Below the pieces are notes generated by a model. It saw only the letters and a program-made list of their open reading frames with translations. It had not been told where the DNA came from and made no database searches. Positions 38,350-51,099 of a stretch of 64,000 bases of DNA are shown one piece after another (the first letter of the stretch is position 1; each line of letters begins with the position of its first letter). This stretch comes from Alphaproteobacteria bacterium. Lineage in GTDB: Bacteria > Pseudomonadota > Alphaproteobacteria > Rhodospirillales > Rhodospirillaceae. The position numbers and the translations under genes were made by a program. Where the stretch lies: assembly GCA_003246625.1 (NCBI GenBank), contig QJZR01000009.1, positions 1 to 64,000 of the forward strand, in the 5' to 3' direction.

Positions 38350-39450
38350 TTATTTCGCCAGATCGAAGGTGTTGTTGCGCCATTCGTAGAAGACGTAACC
38401 CGGTTCCTTGGGGTCGCCATTCTTGTCGAATTCGACCTTGCCCAGCAGAGTTTCGAACTTGCCCGCGTGCAGGGCCTTGTTGATATCCTTGGGCTTGGTG
38501 CTCTTCGCCGCGGCCGCCGCCTGGGCGAACACCTGAATGGTGGCATAGCTGTAAAGGGTATAGCCCTCGGGTTCGAAGCCGCTGGCGCGCATCGCCTCGA
38601 CCACCTTCTTGTTGGCGGGGTTCTTGCGCGGATCGGGATTGAACGCGAACAGGGTGCCGTCGGCCGCCTTGCCCGCGATCGCCGGGAACTCCGACGTCGC
38701 CAGCCCGTCGCCGCTGACCATCGTCGCCATCAGCCCCTGCTCGCGCGCCTGACGCAGGATCAGGCCGCCCTCGGTGTGATAGCCGCCCAGATAGATGACG
38801 CCGACCGCCGCCTGCTTCAGCTTGGTGACCAGGGCGGAATAGTCCTTTTCGCCCGGGGTATAGGCCTCGTACAGGGTTTCCTTGATCCCCAGTTCGTTCA
38901 GGCGCTTCTTCGTAGTGTCCGCCAGACCCTTGCCATAGCCGGTCTTGTCGTGAAGGATCGCCACCTTCTGCCCCTTGAAGCGCTTGGCGATCAGCTCGGC
39001 GGCCACCGGCCCCTGCTGGTCGTCGCGGCCGCAGACGCGATAGATGTTCCCGAATCCCTGTTCGGTCAGCTTCGGATTGGTGGAGCTGAAGGACATCATC
39101 ACGATGCCTTCGTCCTGATACACCGCCGAAGCCGGAATCGACGAACCGGAACAGAAATGCCCGGCGACGAAGGCCACGCCGTGATTGGCGAACTGGTTGG
39201 CGACGGAGACCGCCTGCTTCGGATCGCAGGCGTCGTCGCCGATTTCCAACCGCAGCTTCTGGCCCAGCACGCCGCCCTTGGCGTTGATATCCTTGACCGC
39301 CTGGGAAGCCCCCTGGAAGACCTGTTCGCCGAAATTCGCGTACGCACCGGTGCGCGGCCCGGCGACACCGATCAGGATGTCCGCCTGGGCGGCCGTCGTT
39401 CCCAACGCCGTCAACGCGACGCCGACGCATAACGCAGTTTTCAACAACAT
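38350..39450 (-). CDS. livJ: Branched-chain amino acid ABC transporter substrate-binding protein, copy 1
   Basis: 366 residues with a Sec signal peptide (MLLKTALCVGVALTALGTTAAQA) and a periplasmic-binding-protein fold like LivJ/LivK: DILIGVAGPRTGAYANFGEQ, DINAKGGVLGQKLRLEIGDD, GHFCSGSSIPASAVYQDEGI, and QVFAQAAAAAKSTKP near the end. It binds Leu/Ile/Val-type ligands for LivHMGF. ATG 39450 has GGAGGCGAGGGC. It is a close paralogue of the next gene, with many identical segments (for example YRVCGRDDQQGP in both). It has its own terminator. Confidence 0.93.
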   Translation of the reverse strand: MLLKTALCVGVALTALGTTAAQADILIGVAGPRTGAYANFGEQVFQGASQAVKDINAKGGVLGQKLRLEIGDDACDPKQAVSVANQFANHGVAFVAGHFCSGSSIPASAVYQDEGIVMMSFSSTNPKLTEQGFGNIYRVCGRDDQQGPVAAELIAKRFKGQKVAILHDKTGYGKGLADTTKKRLNELGIKETLYEAYTPGEKDYSALVTKLKQAAVGVIYLGGYHTEGGLILRQAREQGLMATMVSGDGLATSEFPAIAGKAADGTLFAFNPDPRKNPANKKVVEAMRASGFEPEGYTLYSYATIQVFAQAAAAAKSTKPKDINKALHAGKFETLLGKVEFDKNGDPKEPGYVFYEWRNNTFDLAK

Positions 39451-39540
39451 GCCCTCGCCTCCATGATTGATGGTTATGCCCAACCGATGGCGGGCATGAA
39501 TACATTTCAAGATAGGCGATGCGCAAGGCCTCTTAAAGAA

Positions 39541-39572
39541 AAACCCCCGGCGGAATTTTCCGCCGGGGGTTT
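39541..39572 (-). terminator. Terminator after the second binding-protein gene
   Basis: AAACCCCCGGCGGA, a short AT loop, TCCGCCGGGGGTTT, beginning 17 bp after the stop at 39589 on the minus strand. It separates the two binding-protein genes, so they are separate units or depend on read-through. Confidence 0.85.
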
Positions 39573-39588
39573 CGATCGGACGAGCCGA

Positions 39589-40686
39589 TTACTTCATGTA
39601 ATCGAACGCACCGCCCTTCCATTCGTAGAAGACGAAGCCCGGAGCCTTGAGGTCGCCCTTGGCGTCGAAGCCGACGTTGCCCAGCACGGTCTTGAAGGTC
39701 ATGCTGTGCAGCTTCTTGTTGACGTCGGCGGTCTTGGTGCTCTTCGCGGCTTCCACGGCCTGCACGTAGGCCTGGATCGCGCCGTAGGTGTAGAGGGTAT
39801 AGCCCTCCGGCTCGTAACCGCCGGCGCGGATCGCCTCGACCACCTTCTTGTTGGTCGGGTCCTTGCGCGGATCGGGGTTGAACGAGAACAGGGTGCCGTC
39901 GCCGGCCTTGCCCGCGATCGCCGCGAATTCCGAGGTACCCAGGGAATCGCCGCCGACCAGGGTCACCTTCAGGCCCTGCTCCACCGCCTGACGCACGATC
40001 AGGCCGCCTTCCGCATGGTAGCCGCCGAGGTAGATCACCCCGATGCCCGCCTGCTTCAGCTTGGTCACCAGGGCGGAATAATCCTTCTCGCCCGCGGTGT
40101 AGGCTTCGTAGGTGGTTTCCTTGACGCCCAGTTCGTTCAGCTTCTTCTTCGTCTCGTCGGCCAGGCCCTTGCCGTAGGCGGACTTGTCGTGAAGGATGGC
40201 GATCTTCTTGCCCTTGAACTTCTTCACCAGAAGCTCGGCCGCCGCCGGGCCCTGCTGGTCGTCACGACCGCAGACGCGATAGACGTTGCCGAAACCCTGT
40301 TCGGTCAGCTTCGGGTTGGTCGAACCCCAGGAAATCTGGATCAGACCTTCTTCCTGATAGACGGCGGACGCCGGAATCGAGGAGCCCGAGCAGAAGTGGC
40401 CGATCGCCGCCTTCACGCCCTTGTTGACCAGCTGGTTGGCCACCGCCACCGCCTGCTTCGGGTCGCAGGCGTCGTCGCCGACCTCGAGCTTCAGCTTCTG
40501 CCCCAGCACGCCGCCCTTGGCGTTGATGTCCTTGACCGCCTGCTCGGCGCCCTTCAGGGCCTGTTCGCCGAAGGAGGCGTTGGAACCGGTCATCGGACCG
40601 GCCACCGCGATGACGATATCGGCCTTGGCCATACCCACGCCCAAAGCCAGCACCGCAACGCCCGCGCACAAAGTCGTCTTCAACAT
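39589..40686 (-). CDS. livJ: Branched-chain amino acid ABC transporter substrate-binding protein, copy 2
   Basis: 365 residues with signal peptide MLKTTLCAGVAVLALGVGMA and the same fold as copy 1: DIVIAVAGPMTGSNASFGEQ, DINAKGGVLGQKLKLEVGDD, GHFCSGSSIPASAVYQEEGL, YLGGYHAEGGLIVRQAVEQG. It differs from copy 1 in ligand-facing places such as SWGSTNPKL against SFSSTNPKL, which may tune specificity (inference). AAGGAG lies before the ATG, and a perfect palindrome TTAACCGGTTAA overlaps this leader. It probably serves the same LivHMGF. Confidence 0.93.
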   Translation of the reverse strand: MLKTTLCAGVAVLALGVGMAKADIVIAVAGPMTGSNASFGEQALKGAEQAVKDINAKGGVLGQKLKLEVGDDACDPKQAVAVANQLVNKGVKAAIGHFCSGSSIPASAVYQEEGLIQISWGSTNPKLTEQGFGNVYRVCGRDDQQGPAAAELLVKKFKGKKIAILHDKSAYGKGLADETKKKLNELGVKETTYEAYTAGEKDYSALVTKLKQAGIGVIYLGGYHAEGGLIVRQAVEQGLKVTLVGGDSLGTSEFAAIAGKAGDGTLFSFNPDPRKDPTNKKVVEAIRAGGYEPEGYTLYTYGAIQAYVQAVEAAKSTKTADVNKKLHSMTFKTVLGNVGFDAKGDLKAPGFVFYEWKGGAFDYMK

Positions 40687-40698
40687 TCTCTAAACTCC

Positions 40699-40710
40699 TT
40701 AACCGGTTAA
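40699..40710. repeat. Perfect 12-bp palindrome before livJ copy 2
   Basis: TTAACCGGTTAA lies 12 bp before the ATG and touches the ribosome site. It could be an operator or an RNA fold that hides the ribosome site. Copy 1 has no such element. Confidence 0.5.
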
Positions 40711-40820
40711 GCCATGGTGTTCATACCGTCCGGTTCCACCCGAACCGATCATTGCTTGCCGCCGCCGTTGCCGGTCGCGGTTGCGGGGCTTATGCCGCCC
40801 CTTTCCTTGACGAAGAAACC

Positions 40821-40839
40821 GACGCCCCTAGGGGGCGTC
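40821..40839 (-). terminator. Terminator overlapping the stop codon at the liv operon end
   Basis: GACGCCCC, loop CTA, GGGGCGTC is a perfect 8-bp stem whose loop contains the TAG stop codon of the small membrane protein, followed by GGTTTCTT. It ends livHMGF before livJ copy 2. Confidence 0.65.
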
Positions 40840-41181
40840 GTGTTTGCGCTCCCTCCAATCGAAGGGACCGCAGCGTTCGTAGAGCCAGGGATACTGCGCG
40901 ACCATCTTGAAGGCCTGCTTCTCCCGGTACGAAGCCAACCCCACCACCAACAACAACGCCGTGCCGATCAGCCAGCCGCTCAACGAGAACAGCGGCGCGC
41001 CGAACAGCGCGAAGGAAAAGAAGCGATTGGCCAAGCCAAGCAGGATGCTATACGGCACCACCTGCCAACGCGGGCGCCAGGTCGTGGCGATGGCGCGGCC
41101 GGTCATGAAGGAGACCCACCCCATGATCAGGCAGGTGAAGCCGACGAAAACCAGCGGGCTCGCCCCCAGAATCTCGTCCAT
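40828..41181 (-). CDS. Small membrane protein at the end of the liv operon
   Basis: 117 residues, three hydrophobic segments (PLVFVGFTCLIMGWVSFMTG, YSILLGLANRFFSFALFGAP, LSGWLIGTALLLVVGLA) and a charged C-terminus (PWLYERCGPFDWRERKHDAP). I recall it as a DUF6867-like protein encoded beside branched-chain transporters in alphaproteobacteria (not searched). Its ATG overlaps the livF stop by one base (TGATG), so it is coupled to the transporter and may be an accessory subunit or ligand-related helper. Function unknown. Confidence 0.8.
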   Translation of the reverse strand: MDEILGASPLVFVGFTCLIMGWVSFMTGRAIATTWRPRWQVVPYSILLGLANRFFSFALFGAPLFSLSGWLIGTALLLVVGLASYREKQAFKMVAQYPWLYERCGPFDWRERKHDAP

Positions 41182-41888
41182 CAGTGACCTCCCTCCAGGT
41201 ATGCAGCGCGGATTTCGGGGTTGTCCAGCAGCTCCCGCCCGGTTCCCGACAGGGTGATGTTGCCGTTAACCATGACATAACCGCGATGCGCCAGCTTCAA
41301 CGCGTGGAAGGCGTTCTGTTCGACCAGGAAGACGGTCACCCCCGCCTCGTTGATCTTCTTGATGATTTCGAAGATCTGCCGAACCACCAGCGGCGCCAGG
41401 CCGAGCGACGGCTCGTCCAGCAGCAACAGGCGCGGACGGCTCATCAAGGCGCGGCCGATCGCCAGCATCTGCTGTTCGCCGCCGGAAAGCGTGCCGCCGC
41501 GCTGGTTGCGCCGTTCCTCCAGCCGGGGGAACAGGTCGAAGACCATGCGGACGTCGTCCTCGAAGTGGCTGCCGTCGGTGGGCAGGCAGCCCATTTGCAG
41601 GTTCTCGTACACCGTCATCCGGGCGAAGATGCGGCGGCCTTCCGGCGATTGCGCGATGCCCAGGCGCACGATCTCGTGCGCCGGAACCCGCGTGATGTCC
41701 TGCCCTTCGAAGAGGACGCGGCCGGACCGCGCCTGCGGCTTGCCGAACACCGTCATCAGCAGGGTGGATTTGCCCGCGCCGTTCGCCCCGATCAGGGTGA
41801 CGATCTCGCCGGCGTTGATGTTCACGTCCACGCCCTTCAGCGCTTCGATCTTGCCATAGAAGGTATGGACGCCCTCGATCTTAAGCAT
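41181..41888 (-). CDS. livF: Branched-chain amino acid ABC transporter ATP-binding protein LivF
   Basis: 235 residues, one ABC domain: Walker A TLIGANGAGKSTLL, Q-loop near RLGIAQSPEGRRIF (the LivF mark), signature LSGGEQQMLAIGRAL, Walker B RLLLLDEPSLGLAPL, switch His in FLVEQNAFH. It pairs with LivG to power the LivHM channel. The start overlaps the livG stop by 8 bp. Confidence 0.96.
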   Translation of the reverse strand: MLKIEGVHTFYGKIEALKGVDVNINAGEIVTLIGANGAGKSTLLMTVFGKPQARSGRVLFEGQDITRVPAHEIVRLGIAQSPEGRRIFARMTVYENLQMGCLPTDGSHFEDDVRMVFDLFPRLEERRNQRGGTLSGGEQQMLAIGRALMSRPRLLLLDEPSLGLAPLVVRQIFEIIKKINEAGVTVFLVEQNAFHALKLAHRGYVMVNGNITLSGTGRELLDNPEIRAAYLEGGH

Positions 41889-42726
41889 GGTCGTCGTCCC
41901 CCTCTTCCTCGCCCAGATAGGCGCGGATCACCGTCGGATCGTTGCGCACGAATTCGGGATCGCCGTCGGAAATCTTCCGCCCGTGATCCAGCACCACGAT
42001 GTGGTCGGAAATGCCCATCACCACGCTCATGTCGTGTTCGATGAGGAGGATGCCGATGCCCTGCTCGTCGCGGATGGAGAGCAGAAGCTCGTTGAGGTCG
42101 AGGGACTCACGCGGGTTCAGGCCGGCCGCGGGTTCGTCCAGGCACAAGAGGCAAGGATCGATGCACATGGCCCGCGCGATTTCCAGACGCCGCTGGTCGC
42201 CATAGGGCAGGTTGCCCGCCTCCCAGTCGGCGCGGGGGATCAGACCCACCCGGTCCAGCCAGAAGCGCGCCTTGTCCACCGCCGCCTTCTCCGCCTCGCG
42301 ATAGCGCGGCAGCCCGAAAAGACCGGCCAGGGCGAAGCACGACGCCTTCATCAGGCGGTTATGCTGGGCGATGATCAGATTTTCCAGCACCGTCATCTTG
42401 GGGAACAGGCGGATATTCTGGAAGGTTCGCCCGACATCGCCGACCTGGGCGATGCGGAAGCCCTCCATCCGTTCCAAGAAATAGTCCCCTTTTTGCGGAT
42501 GCTTCAGCAGCAGGCACCCCACCGTCGGCTTGTAGAAGCCGGTCAGGCAGTTGAAGACCGTGGTCTTACCCGCGCCGTTGGGACCGATGATCGAGGTGAT
42601 CTCGCGGCGGCGGGCGGTGAACGACAGGTCGTCGATCGCGGTCAGGCCGCCGAACCGCATGGTCAGGTGCTGCACGTCGAGCAGCGCGTCGTCTTCGGTG
42701 TTCAGCATGGCTTCCATGGCGTTCAT
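41881..42726 (-). CDS. livG: Branched-chain amino acid ABC transporter ATP-binding protein LivG
   Basis: 281 residues with Walker A SIIGPNGAGKTTVFNCLTG, the LivG-typical GRTFQNIRLFPKMTVLENL, a short insertion near residues 120-145, signature region NLPYGDQRRLEIARAM, Walker B LLCLDEPAAGLNP and the switch His in LLIEHDMSVVMG. ATG 42726 overlaps the livM stop (ATGA). A slightly later ATG (42717) is also possible. It forms the second ATPase with LivF. Confidence 0.96.
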   Translation of the reverse strand: MNAMEAMLNTEDDALLDVQHLTMRFGGLTAIDDLSFTARRREITSIIGPNGAGKTTVFNCLTGFYKPTVGCLLLKHPQKGDYFLERMEGFRIAQVGDVGRTFQNIRLFPKMTVLENLIIAQHNRLMKASCFALAGLFGLPRYREAEKAAVDKARFWLDRVGLIPRADWEAGNLPYGDQRRLEIARAMCIDPCLLCLDEPAAGLNPRESLDLNELLLSIRDEQGIGILLIEHDMSVVMGISDHIVVLDHGRKISDGDPEFVRNDPTVIRAYLGEEEGDDDHA

Positions 42727-44054
42727 TGGACGACCTCCGGCTGTTCGCCGGGCTTGCCCGGGGGATGCAGTCGGATGGTGGGCTCGCGGTGGCCCATCAC
42801 GCCGGTCGGCTTCAACACCATGATCAGCACCATCGCCGCGCCGAACAGGAACATGCGGTACTGTTCGAACTCGCGGAACCACTCGGGCAGGATGACCAGG
42901 GCGAAGACCGCCAGAACCACGCCGGTCTGCGACCCCATGCCGCCCAAAACCACGATCGCCAGGATGATCGCGGACTCGATGAAGGTGAAGCTTTCCGGGC
43001 TGACGAACCCCTGCCGGGTCGAGAAGAACGCCCCGGCGAAGCCCGCGAACATCGCCCCCAGGGCGAACGCCGAAAGCTTGACGTTGGTCGGGTTGATGCC
43101 GAGCGAACGGCAGGCGATTTCATCCTCGCGCAGGGCTTCCCAGGCGCGGCCGGTGGGCAGGCGGCGCATCCGCAGGGTGAACAGGTTGGTCACCCCCGCC
43201 AGCGCCAGGATCAGGAAATACAGGAAGATCACCCGGTGCTGCGACGAATACGCGATGCCGAACAGGTCGGCGAAGGTGGTCACTCCCTCCGGCGCGGAAC
43301 GCGAGAAGACGGCACCGAAGAAGCTGGGGCGCGGAATGCCGGAAATCCCGTCCGGCCCCTTGGTGAAGTCCACCCAGTTGGTCAGGACGATCCGGATGAT
43401 TTCGCCGAAGCCCAATGTGACGATCGCCAGATAGTCGCCGCGCAGGCGCAGCACCGGAAAGCCCAGCATGATGCCGAACATCGCGGCGAACAGCCCGGCC
43501 AGCGGCAGACACAGCCAGAACGACCAGCCAAGCTGGGTGGCGATCAGGGCATAGGTATAGGCCCCCACCGCATAGAAGGCGACGTAACCGAGATCGAGAA
43601 GCCCGGCCAGACCGACCACGATGTTCAAGCCCCAGCCCAGCATCACGTAGATGAGGAAGGTGGTGGCGATGTCGACGACGTAGCGGTTGGAGAAGGGCAT
43701 GAAGGGCAACGCCACCGCGGCGACGAAGGCGACGACGCCGATCATCTTGATGTGGCTGCCGCCCCAGGCGGACAGCGTGGCGCCGACTCCCTTGCCGCCT
43801 TTCGCGGAGGGCGCGGCCGAGGGCCGCATGCGCCACAGGTTCAAGAGCACGCGCCCGGCGACCATCGCGCCGATCACGGCGAACATCAGGGGCCAGCGGG
43901 TGACCAGTTGCAACGAGGTCCCGACGCTGTCGCTTTTCAGACCGATGAAGGGAATCGCCAGGATCAGCACGACGAAGGCGGTCAGACAGGCGTCGATGAC
44001 GATGGTTTTCAGCGGCGAACGCGCCGCACGGATCGGGTTGGTGGATTCGCTCAT
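42723..44054 (-). CDS. livM: Branched-chain amino acid ABC transporter permease LivM
   Basis: 443 residues, an N-terminal pair of helices and linker then the core permease: IYVMLGWGLNIVVGLAGLLD, LGYVAFYAVGAYTYAL, GDYLAIVTLGFGEIIRI and the cytoplasmic coupling loop near AWEALREDEIACRSLGINPT. It forms the membrane channel with LivH. It starts 4 bp after livH and is coupled to livG. Confidence 0.96.
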   Translation of the reverse strand: MSESTNPIRAARSPLKTIVIDACLTAFVVLILAIPFIGLKSDSVGTSLQLVTRWPLMFAVIGAMVAGRVLLNLWRMRPSAAPSAKGGKGVGATLSAWGGSHIKMIGVVAFVAAVALPFMPFSNRYVVDIATTFLIYVMLGWGLNIVVGLAGLLDLGYVAFYAVGAYTYALIATQLGWSFWLCLPLAGLFAAMFGIMLGFPVLRLRGDYLAIVTLGFGEIIRIVLTNWVDFTKGPDGISGIPRPSFFGAVFSRSAPEGVTTFADLFGIAYSSQHRVIFLYFLILALAGVTNLFTLRMRRLPTGRAWEALREDEIACRSLGINPTNVKLSAFALGAMFAGFAGAFFSTRQGFVSPESFTFIESAIILAIVVLGGMGSQTGVVLAVFALVILPEWFREFEQYRMFLFGAAMVLIMVLKPTGVMGHREPTIRLHPPGKPGEQPEVVQ

Positions 44055-44058
44055 CGTC

Positions 44059-44973
<915 letters not shown>

Positions 44974-45295
44974 ATTTGAAACGGCCCCTGAAGGTATGGG
45001 TTGTCCCCGTGTTGATTACGAATTGGGCCCTCGCCTCACTGCGGACACTCCCCCTCGTCCGCAGCCTTCCCAGCCCACAAACATGCCGACTGGGACCGCC
45101 AAGTCAAGCGCTTTGCTCAAGGCTTGATCTGGCTCTTTCCTTTCATCGGTTCCAATCCTATTTTTTGTGCAGCACGTTGGACGAAAGCTATGCATCCGCA
45201 TGGAAAATACCCTCGTCCCGCGGTCGACTTTCCCTGCCTTGCATGTTATGAGCCAACGATTTTCCCGGCCCGCTGACGAGGATCGCCCAATCCCG
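44974..45295. promoter_or_regulatory. Divergent spacer between livH and uvrA
   Basis: 322 bp without a gene. For livH, TTGACT lies at 45107-45102 on the minus strand without a strong -10. An inverted repeat TGCGGAC ... GTCCGCA (45040-45063, 10-bp loop) would sit in the livH leader RNA. On the plus strand TTGATC (45123-45128) has no clear -10. I found no GTTC-N7-GTTC alphaproteobacterial SOS box for uvrA. Confidence 0.4.
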
Positions 45296-48134
<2,839 letters not shown>

Positions 48135-48157
<23 letters not shown>

Positions 48158-48614
48158 CCGCTTCCACCGGCAGCCCGGCGGCGCGCCAGGCCTTCAGGCC
48201 GCCCTGCATCAGCGCCACGTTGCGCATGCCGTATTCCTGTAGGAACTTGGCGGCCAGGGTGGCACGGTTGGTCGCCGTGTCGAAGACCACGATCTGCGCG
48301 TCGCGCAGTTCCTGATAACGGCGGTGCGAGGACTTGTCGCGCAGGGTCGCCGGGATTTGCTCCAACGGCAGGATCAGGGCTCCCGCCGCGGTTTCCGGAT
48401 CGCGCTTGACCTGCGCCGGCATGCGGGTATCCCACAGCAGGGGATCCTCGCCCGCCTCGACCAGGGCATGCGCCTGCGCGGGCGTCAGAACCCGGCCCTT
48501 CCAGCGGTCGCGCCGCCAGGCATACACCGCCGCCCAGATGGCAACGCCCAGGCAACCGGCCGCCACCCAGAACTGCTGGGTGTGCAGAATCTTGTCCCAC
48601 AACGCCTCGTCCAT
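48135..48614 (-). CDS. Membrane-anchored rhodanese-like protein without catalytic cysteine
   Basis: 159 residues: one N-terminal transmembrane helix ([19 protein letters not shown]) then a rhodanese domain facing the cytoplasm or periplasm ([60 protein letters not shown]). Where active enzymes have a CxxGxR loop, this one reads DTATNRA with no Cys, so sulfur transfer is unlikely. It may be a binding module. Divergent from trmFO by 129 bp; 3' overlap with uvrA. Confidence 0.85.
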
Positions 48615-48743
48615 CTCGTCCCCTCGGGTTCACGCATCGGTCAGTCGGAAGTACCTGAGTACGGCGCCGGACGCAAGCCTGGACAGGACCGCCGTTCGGC
48701 CTTAAGTGTGCCAGACCGCGCAGCGCAGGAAGGAACACGCCGC

Positions 48744-50111
48744 ATGTCCACGCCCACCGTCCACGTCATCGGCGCCGGTCTCGCCGGAAGCGAGGCCGCC
48801 TGGCAGCTCGCCGAAGGCGGCGCGGTGGTGGTCCTGCACGAAATGCGGCCGCAAAAATCCACCCCGGCCCATGCCTCCGGCGGCTTCGCCGAACTGGTCT
48901 GCTCCAACTCGCTGCGCTCCGACGACGCGGAAGCCAGCGCCGTCGGTCTGCTGCACGAGGAAATGCGCCGCGCCGGGTCGCTGATCCTGCGCGCCGCCGA
49001 CGCCAACCGCGTGCCCGCGGGCGGCGCCCTGGCGGTGGACCGCGAGGCCTTTTCCCGCGACGTGCAGGCGGCCCTGGAATCCCACCCCAACGTCACCGTC
49101 CGTCACGAGGAAATCACCGTCCTGCCGCCGCCGGACGACGGCCTTTGGATCGTCGCCGCCGGACCGCTGTGCTCCCCCGCCCTGTCGGCGGAAATCGGCG
49201 CTGCCAGCGGCGCGGACTCGCTCTCCTTCTTCGACGCCATCGCGCCGGTGGTGACGAAGGACAGCATCGACTTTTCCAAGGCCTGGTTCCAGTCGCGCTG
49301 GGACAAGGGAACCGGACGCGACTACATCAACTGCCCGATGGACAAGGCGCAGTACGACGCCTTCGTCGCCGCGCTGACCTCCGCCGACTACGTCGAATTC
49401 AAGGACTGGGAGAAGGATACCCCCTATTTCGAGGGCTGCCTGCCGGTCGAGGTGATGGCCGAACGCGGCGCGATGACCCTGGCCTTCGGCCCGATGAAGC
49501 CGGTCGGCCTGACCAATCCCCACACCCCGGGCGTCAAACCCTTCGCCGTGGTGCAACTGCGCCAGGACAACGCGCTCGGCACCCTCTACAACATGGTCGG
49601 CTTCCAAACCAAGCTGAAGCACGGCGAACAGCTGCGCATCTTCCGCTCCATTCCGGGGCTGGAAAACGCTGAATTCGCCCGCCTGGGTGGCATTCATCGC
49701 AACACGTTCCTGAACGGCCCCAAGGTGTTGGATGAACAGCTTCGCCTGAAGTCTCAGCCGCATTTGCGCTTCGCCGGGCAAATCACCGGCTGCGAGGGCT
49801 ATGTCGAAAGCGCCTCGGTCGGCTTGATGGCCGGGCTGTTCGCCCTGTGGCAGACACAGGAAAAACCCTTTCTGCCGCCGCCGCCCACCACCGCCATGGG
49901 GGCCATGCTCGCCCATATCACCGGCGGCGCCGACGCCGACACCTATCAGCCGATGAACGTCACCTTCGGCCTGTTCCCGCCCCTGCCCGAGGCCGCCCCC
50001 GCCAAACCCGGCGGCAAACCCCGCAAGCTGAAGGGCGCCGACCGCAAGAAGGCCCACTCCGCCCGCGCCCTCGCCGACCTCGCGGCCTGGCTGGAAAAGA
50101 TCGGGAAATAA
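48744..50111 (+). CDS. trmFO: Methylenetetrahydrofolate-tRNA-(uracil-5-)-methyltransferase
   Basis: TrmFO (Gid) uses methylene-THF and FADH2 to make m5U54 in tRNA. The 455 residues hold the FAD site [20 protein letters not shown], the conserved [13 protein letters not shown] with its Cys, [30 protein letters not shown] and [28 protein letters not shown] precedes ATG 48744. A basic C-terminal tail follows ([16 protein letters not shown]). It stands alone between the rhodanese and the convergent NDUFAF6-like gene. Confidence 0.97.
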   Translation: MSTPTVHVIGAGLAGSEAAWQLAEGGAVVVLHEMRPQKSTPAHASGGFAELVCSNSLRSDDAEASAVGLLHEEMRRAGSLILRAADANRVPAGGALAVDREAFSRDVQAALESHPNVTVRHEEITVLPPPDDGLWIVAAGPLCSPALSAEIGAASGADSLSFFDAIAPVVTKDSIDFSKAWFQSRWDKGTGRDYINCPMDKAQYDAFVAALTSADYVEFKDWEKDTPYFEGCLPVEVMAERGAMTLAFGPMKPVGLTNPHTPGVKPFAVVQLRQDNALGTLYNMVGFQTKLKHGEQLRIFRSIPGLENAEFARLGGIHRNTFLNGPKVLDEQLRLKSQPHLRFAGQITGCEGYVESASVGLMAGLFALWQTQEKPFLPPPPTTAMGAMLAHITGGADADTYQPMNVTFGLFPPLPEAAPAKPGGKPRKLKGADRKKAHSARALADLAAWLEKIGK

Positions 50112-50204
50112 GGCCACCCGGCCCCCTTCCCGTTCTTGCGCAAAGCGCGATAAGACAATCGCGCGGCGAAAAGCGCATGGGTTCAAAGGGCCCACGGCCC
50201 GGTT

Positions 50205-51005
50205 TTACCTGCGGCAACGCAGCCAGTCCAAAAGCAGCCCCAGGGTCACCCGGCTGGGCGCGGCGAAGCGCCCGTCCAGGGGCTCGTCCCCGGCGCGGCG
50301 CAGGCGGCGCAGGTGCTGGCGGGCCAGCAGCGCGGGAACGATCAGGGGAAAGGCCCGGCGCGGCGGGTGCCACGCGATGGCGGCGGCGATGGCGGCTTCC
50401 GCGACATCGGCGACCGACCGGGCCAGGTCGGCGCGCGCCCGTGGATCGCCCAGGTCGGCGGCCCAGGGGGAACGCCCGCGCCGCAGGGCGGATGCCGTGC
50501 CGCGCAGCAGCACGGTCAGGCCATGGCCCAGCGCCGCGTTGCGCGCCATTTCGGCATGCTCCGTCCAGTCGGGAAGTCCCATGGCCACGGCGTTGGCCTC
50601 GGACAACGGCGTGGCGATTCCGGCGATGCGGCGGCGCGCCGCCTCGGCGTCGGCCAGCGGCGGTTCGTCGAGGATGCCCGCATGGGCGTCGACCAGGGCG
50701 ATCAGGTGGGGCCGCAGTTCCGGCCAGTCGCGCAGCCCGGCCAACAGGCGCAGCAGCGGCGCGGCCTCGGCATCTTCCTCGGCGTGGGCGCGTTCCAGGG
50801 CGTCGCGCCACCAGAGCAGGCGGATATGCCCGACCTGCGGGTCGCCCACCCGTTCCCGCACCGTGGCGATTTCGGCATGGAAGGCGGCGACGGCGAAAAC
50901 ACCGGCGCGCCGCGTCTCCGGGCAGAACATCGCCGCGATGAAACGGTCCCGGTCCTGGCCGCGCACCGCGTCGGCCAGCCAGGATTCGGCGAATTCCGTG
51001 AACAC
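50205..51005 (-). CDS. Squalene/phytoene-synthase-fold protein, NDUFAF6-like, lacking Asp-rich motifs
   Basis: 266 residues with the all-helical isoprenoid-synthase fold seen in MFCPETRRAGVFAVAAFHAE, VGHIRLLWWRDALERA, GHGLTVLLRGTASALRRGRS and PALLARQHLRRLRRAGDEP. Neither aspartate-rich motif of squalene or phytoene synthases is present (FHAEIATVR and SVADVAEAAI occupy those places). It therefore fits the alphaproteobacterial relatives of NDUFAF6, a complex I assembly factor, better than an enzyme. GTG 51005 follows GGGGAG. It is divergent from the hpnCD fusion by 94 bp. Confidence 0.82.
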   Translation of the reverse strand: MFTEFAESWLADAVRGQDRDRFIAAMFCPETRRAGVFAVAAFHAEIATVRERVGDPQVGHIRLLWWRDALERAHAEEDAEAAPLLRLLAGLRDWPELRPHLIALVDAHAGILDEPPLADAEAARRRIAGIATPLSEANAVAMGLPDWTEHAEMARNAALGHGLTVLLRGTASALRRGRSPWAADLGDPRARADLARSVADVAEAAIAAAIAWHPPRRAFPLIVPALLARQHLRRLRRAGDEPLDGRFAAPSRVTLGLLLDWLRCRR

Positions 51006-51099
51006 CTGGGTACTCCCCTAAAAAATCCGGGGTTTTGGCTGCGGCGCGCGGCGCGGATGCGTATAGTGGGGAACCCACGAACCGGAACCGCGAACCGCC

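Noticed and set aside
37706-39572. Several GC-rich inverted repeats considered as a dispersed repeat family
   Set aside because: Each lies directly after a stop codon and has the form of an intrinsic terminator; sequences differ beyond the GGCGGGG or CCCCCGG cores.
50205-51005. Calling this gene a phytoene or squalene synthase
   Set aside because: Both Asp-rich metal-binding motifs are missing, so catalysis is unlikely despite the fold.
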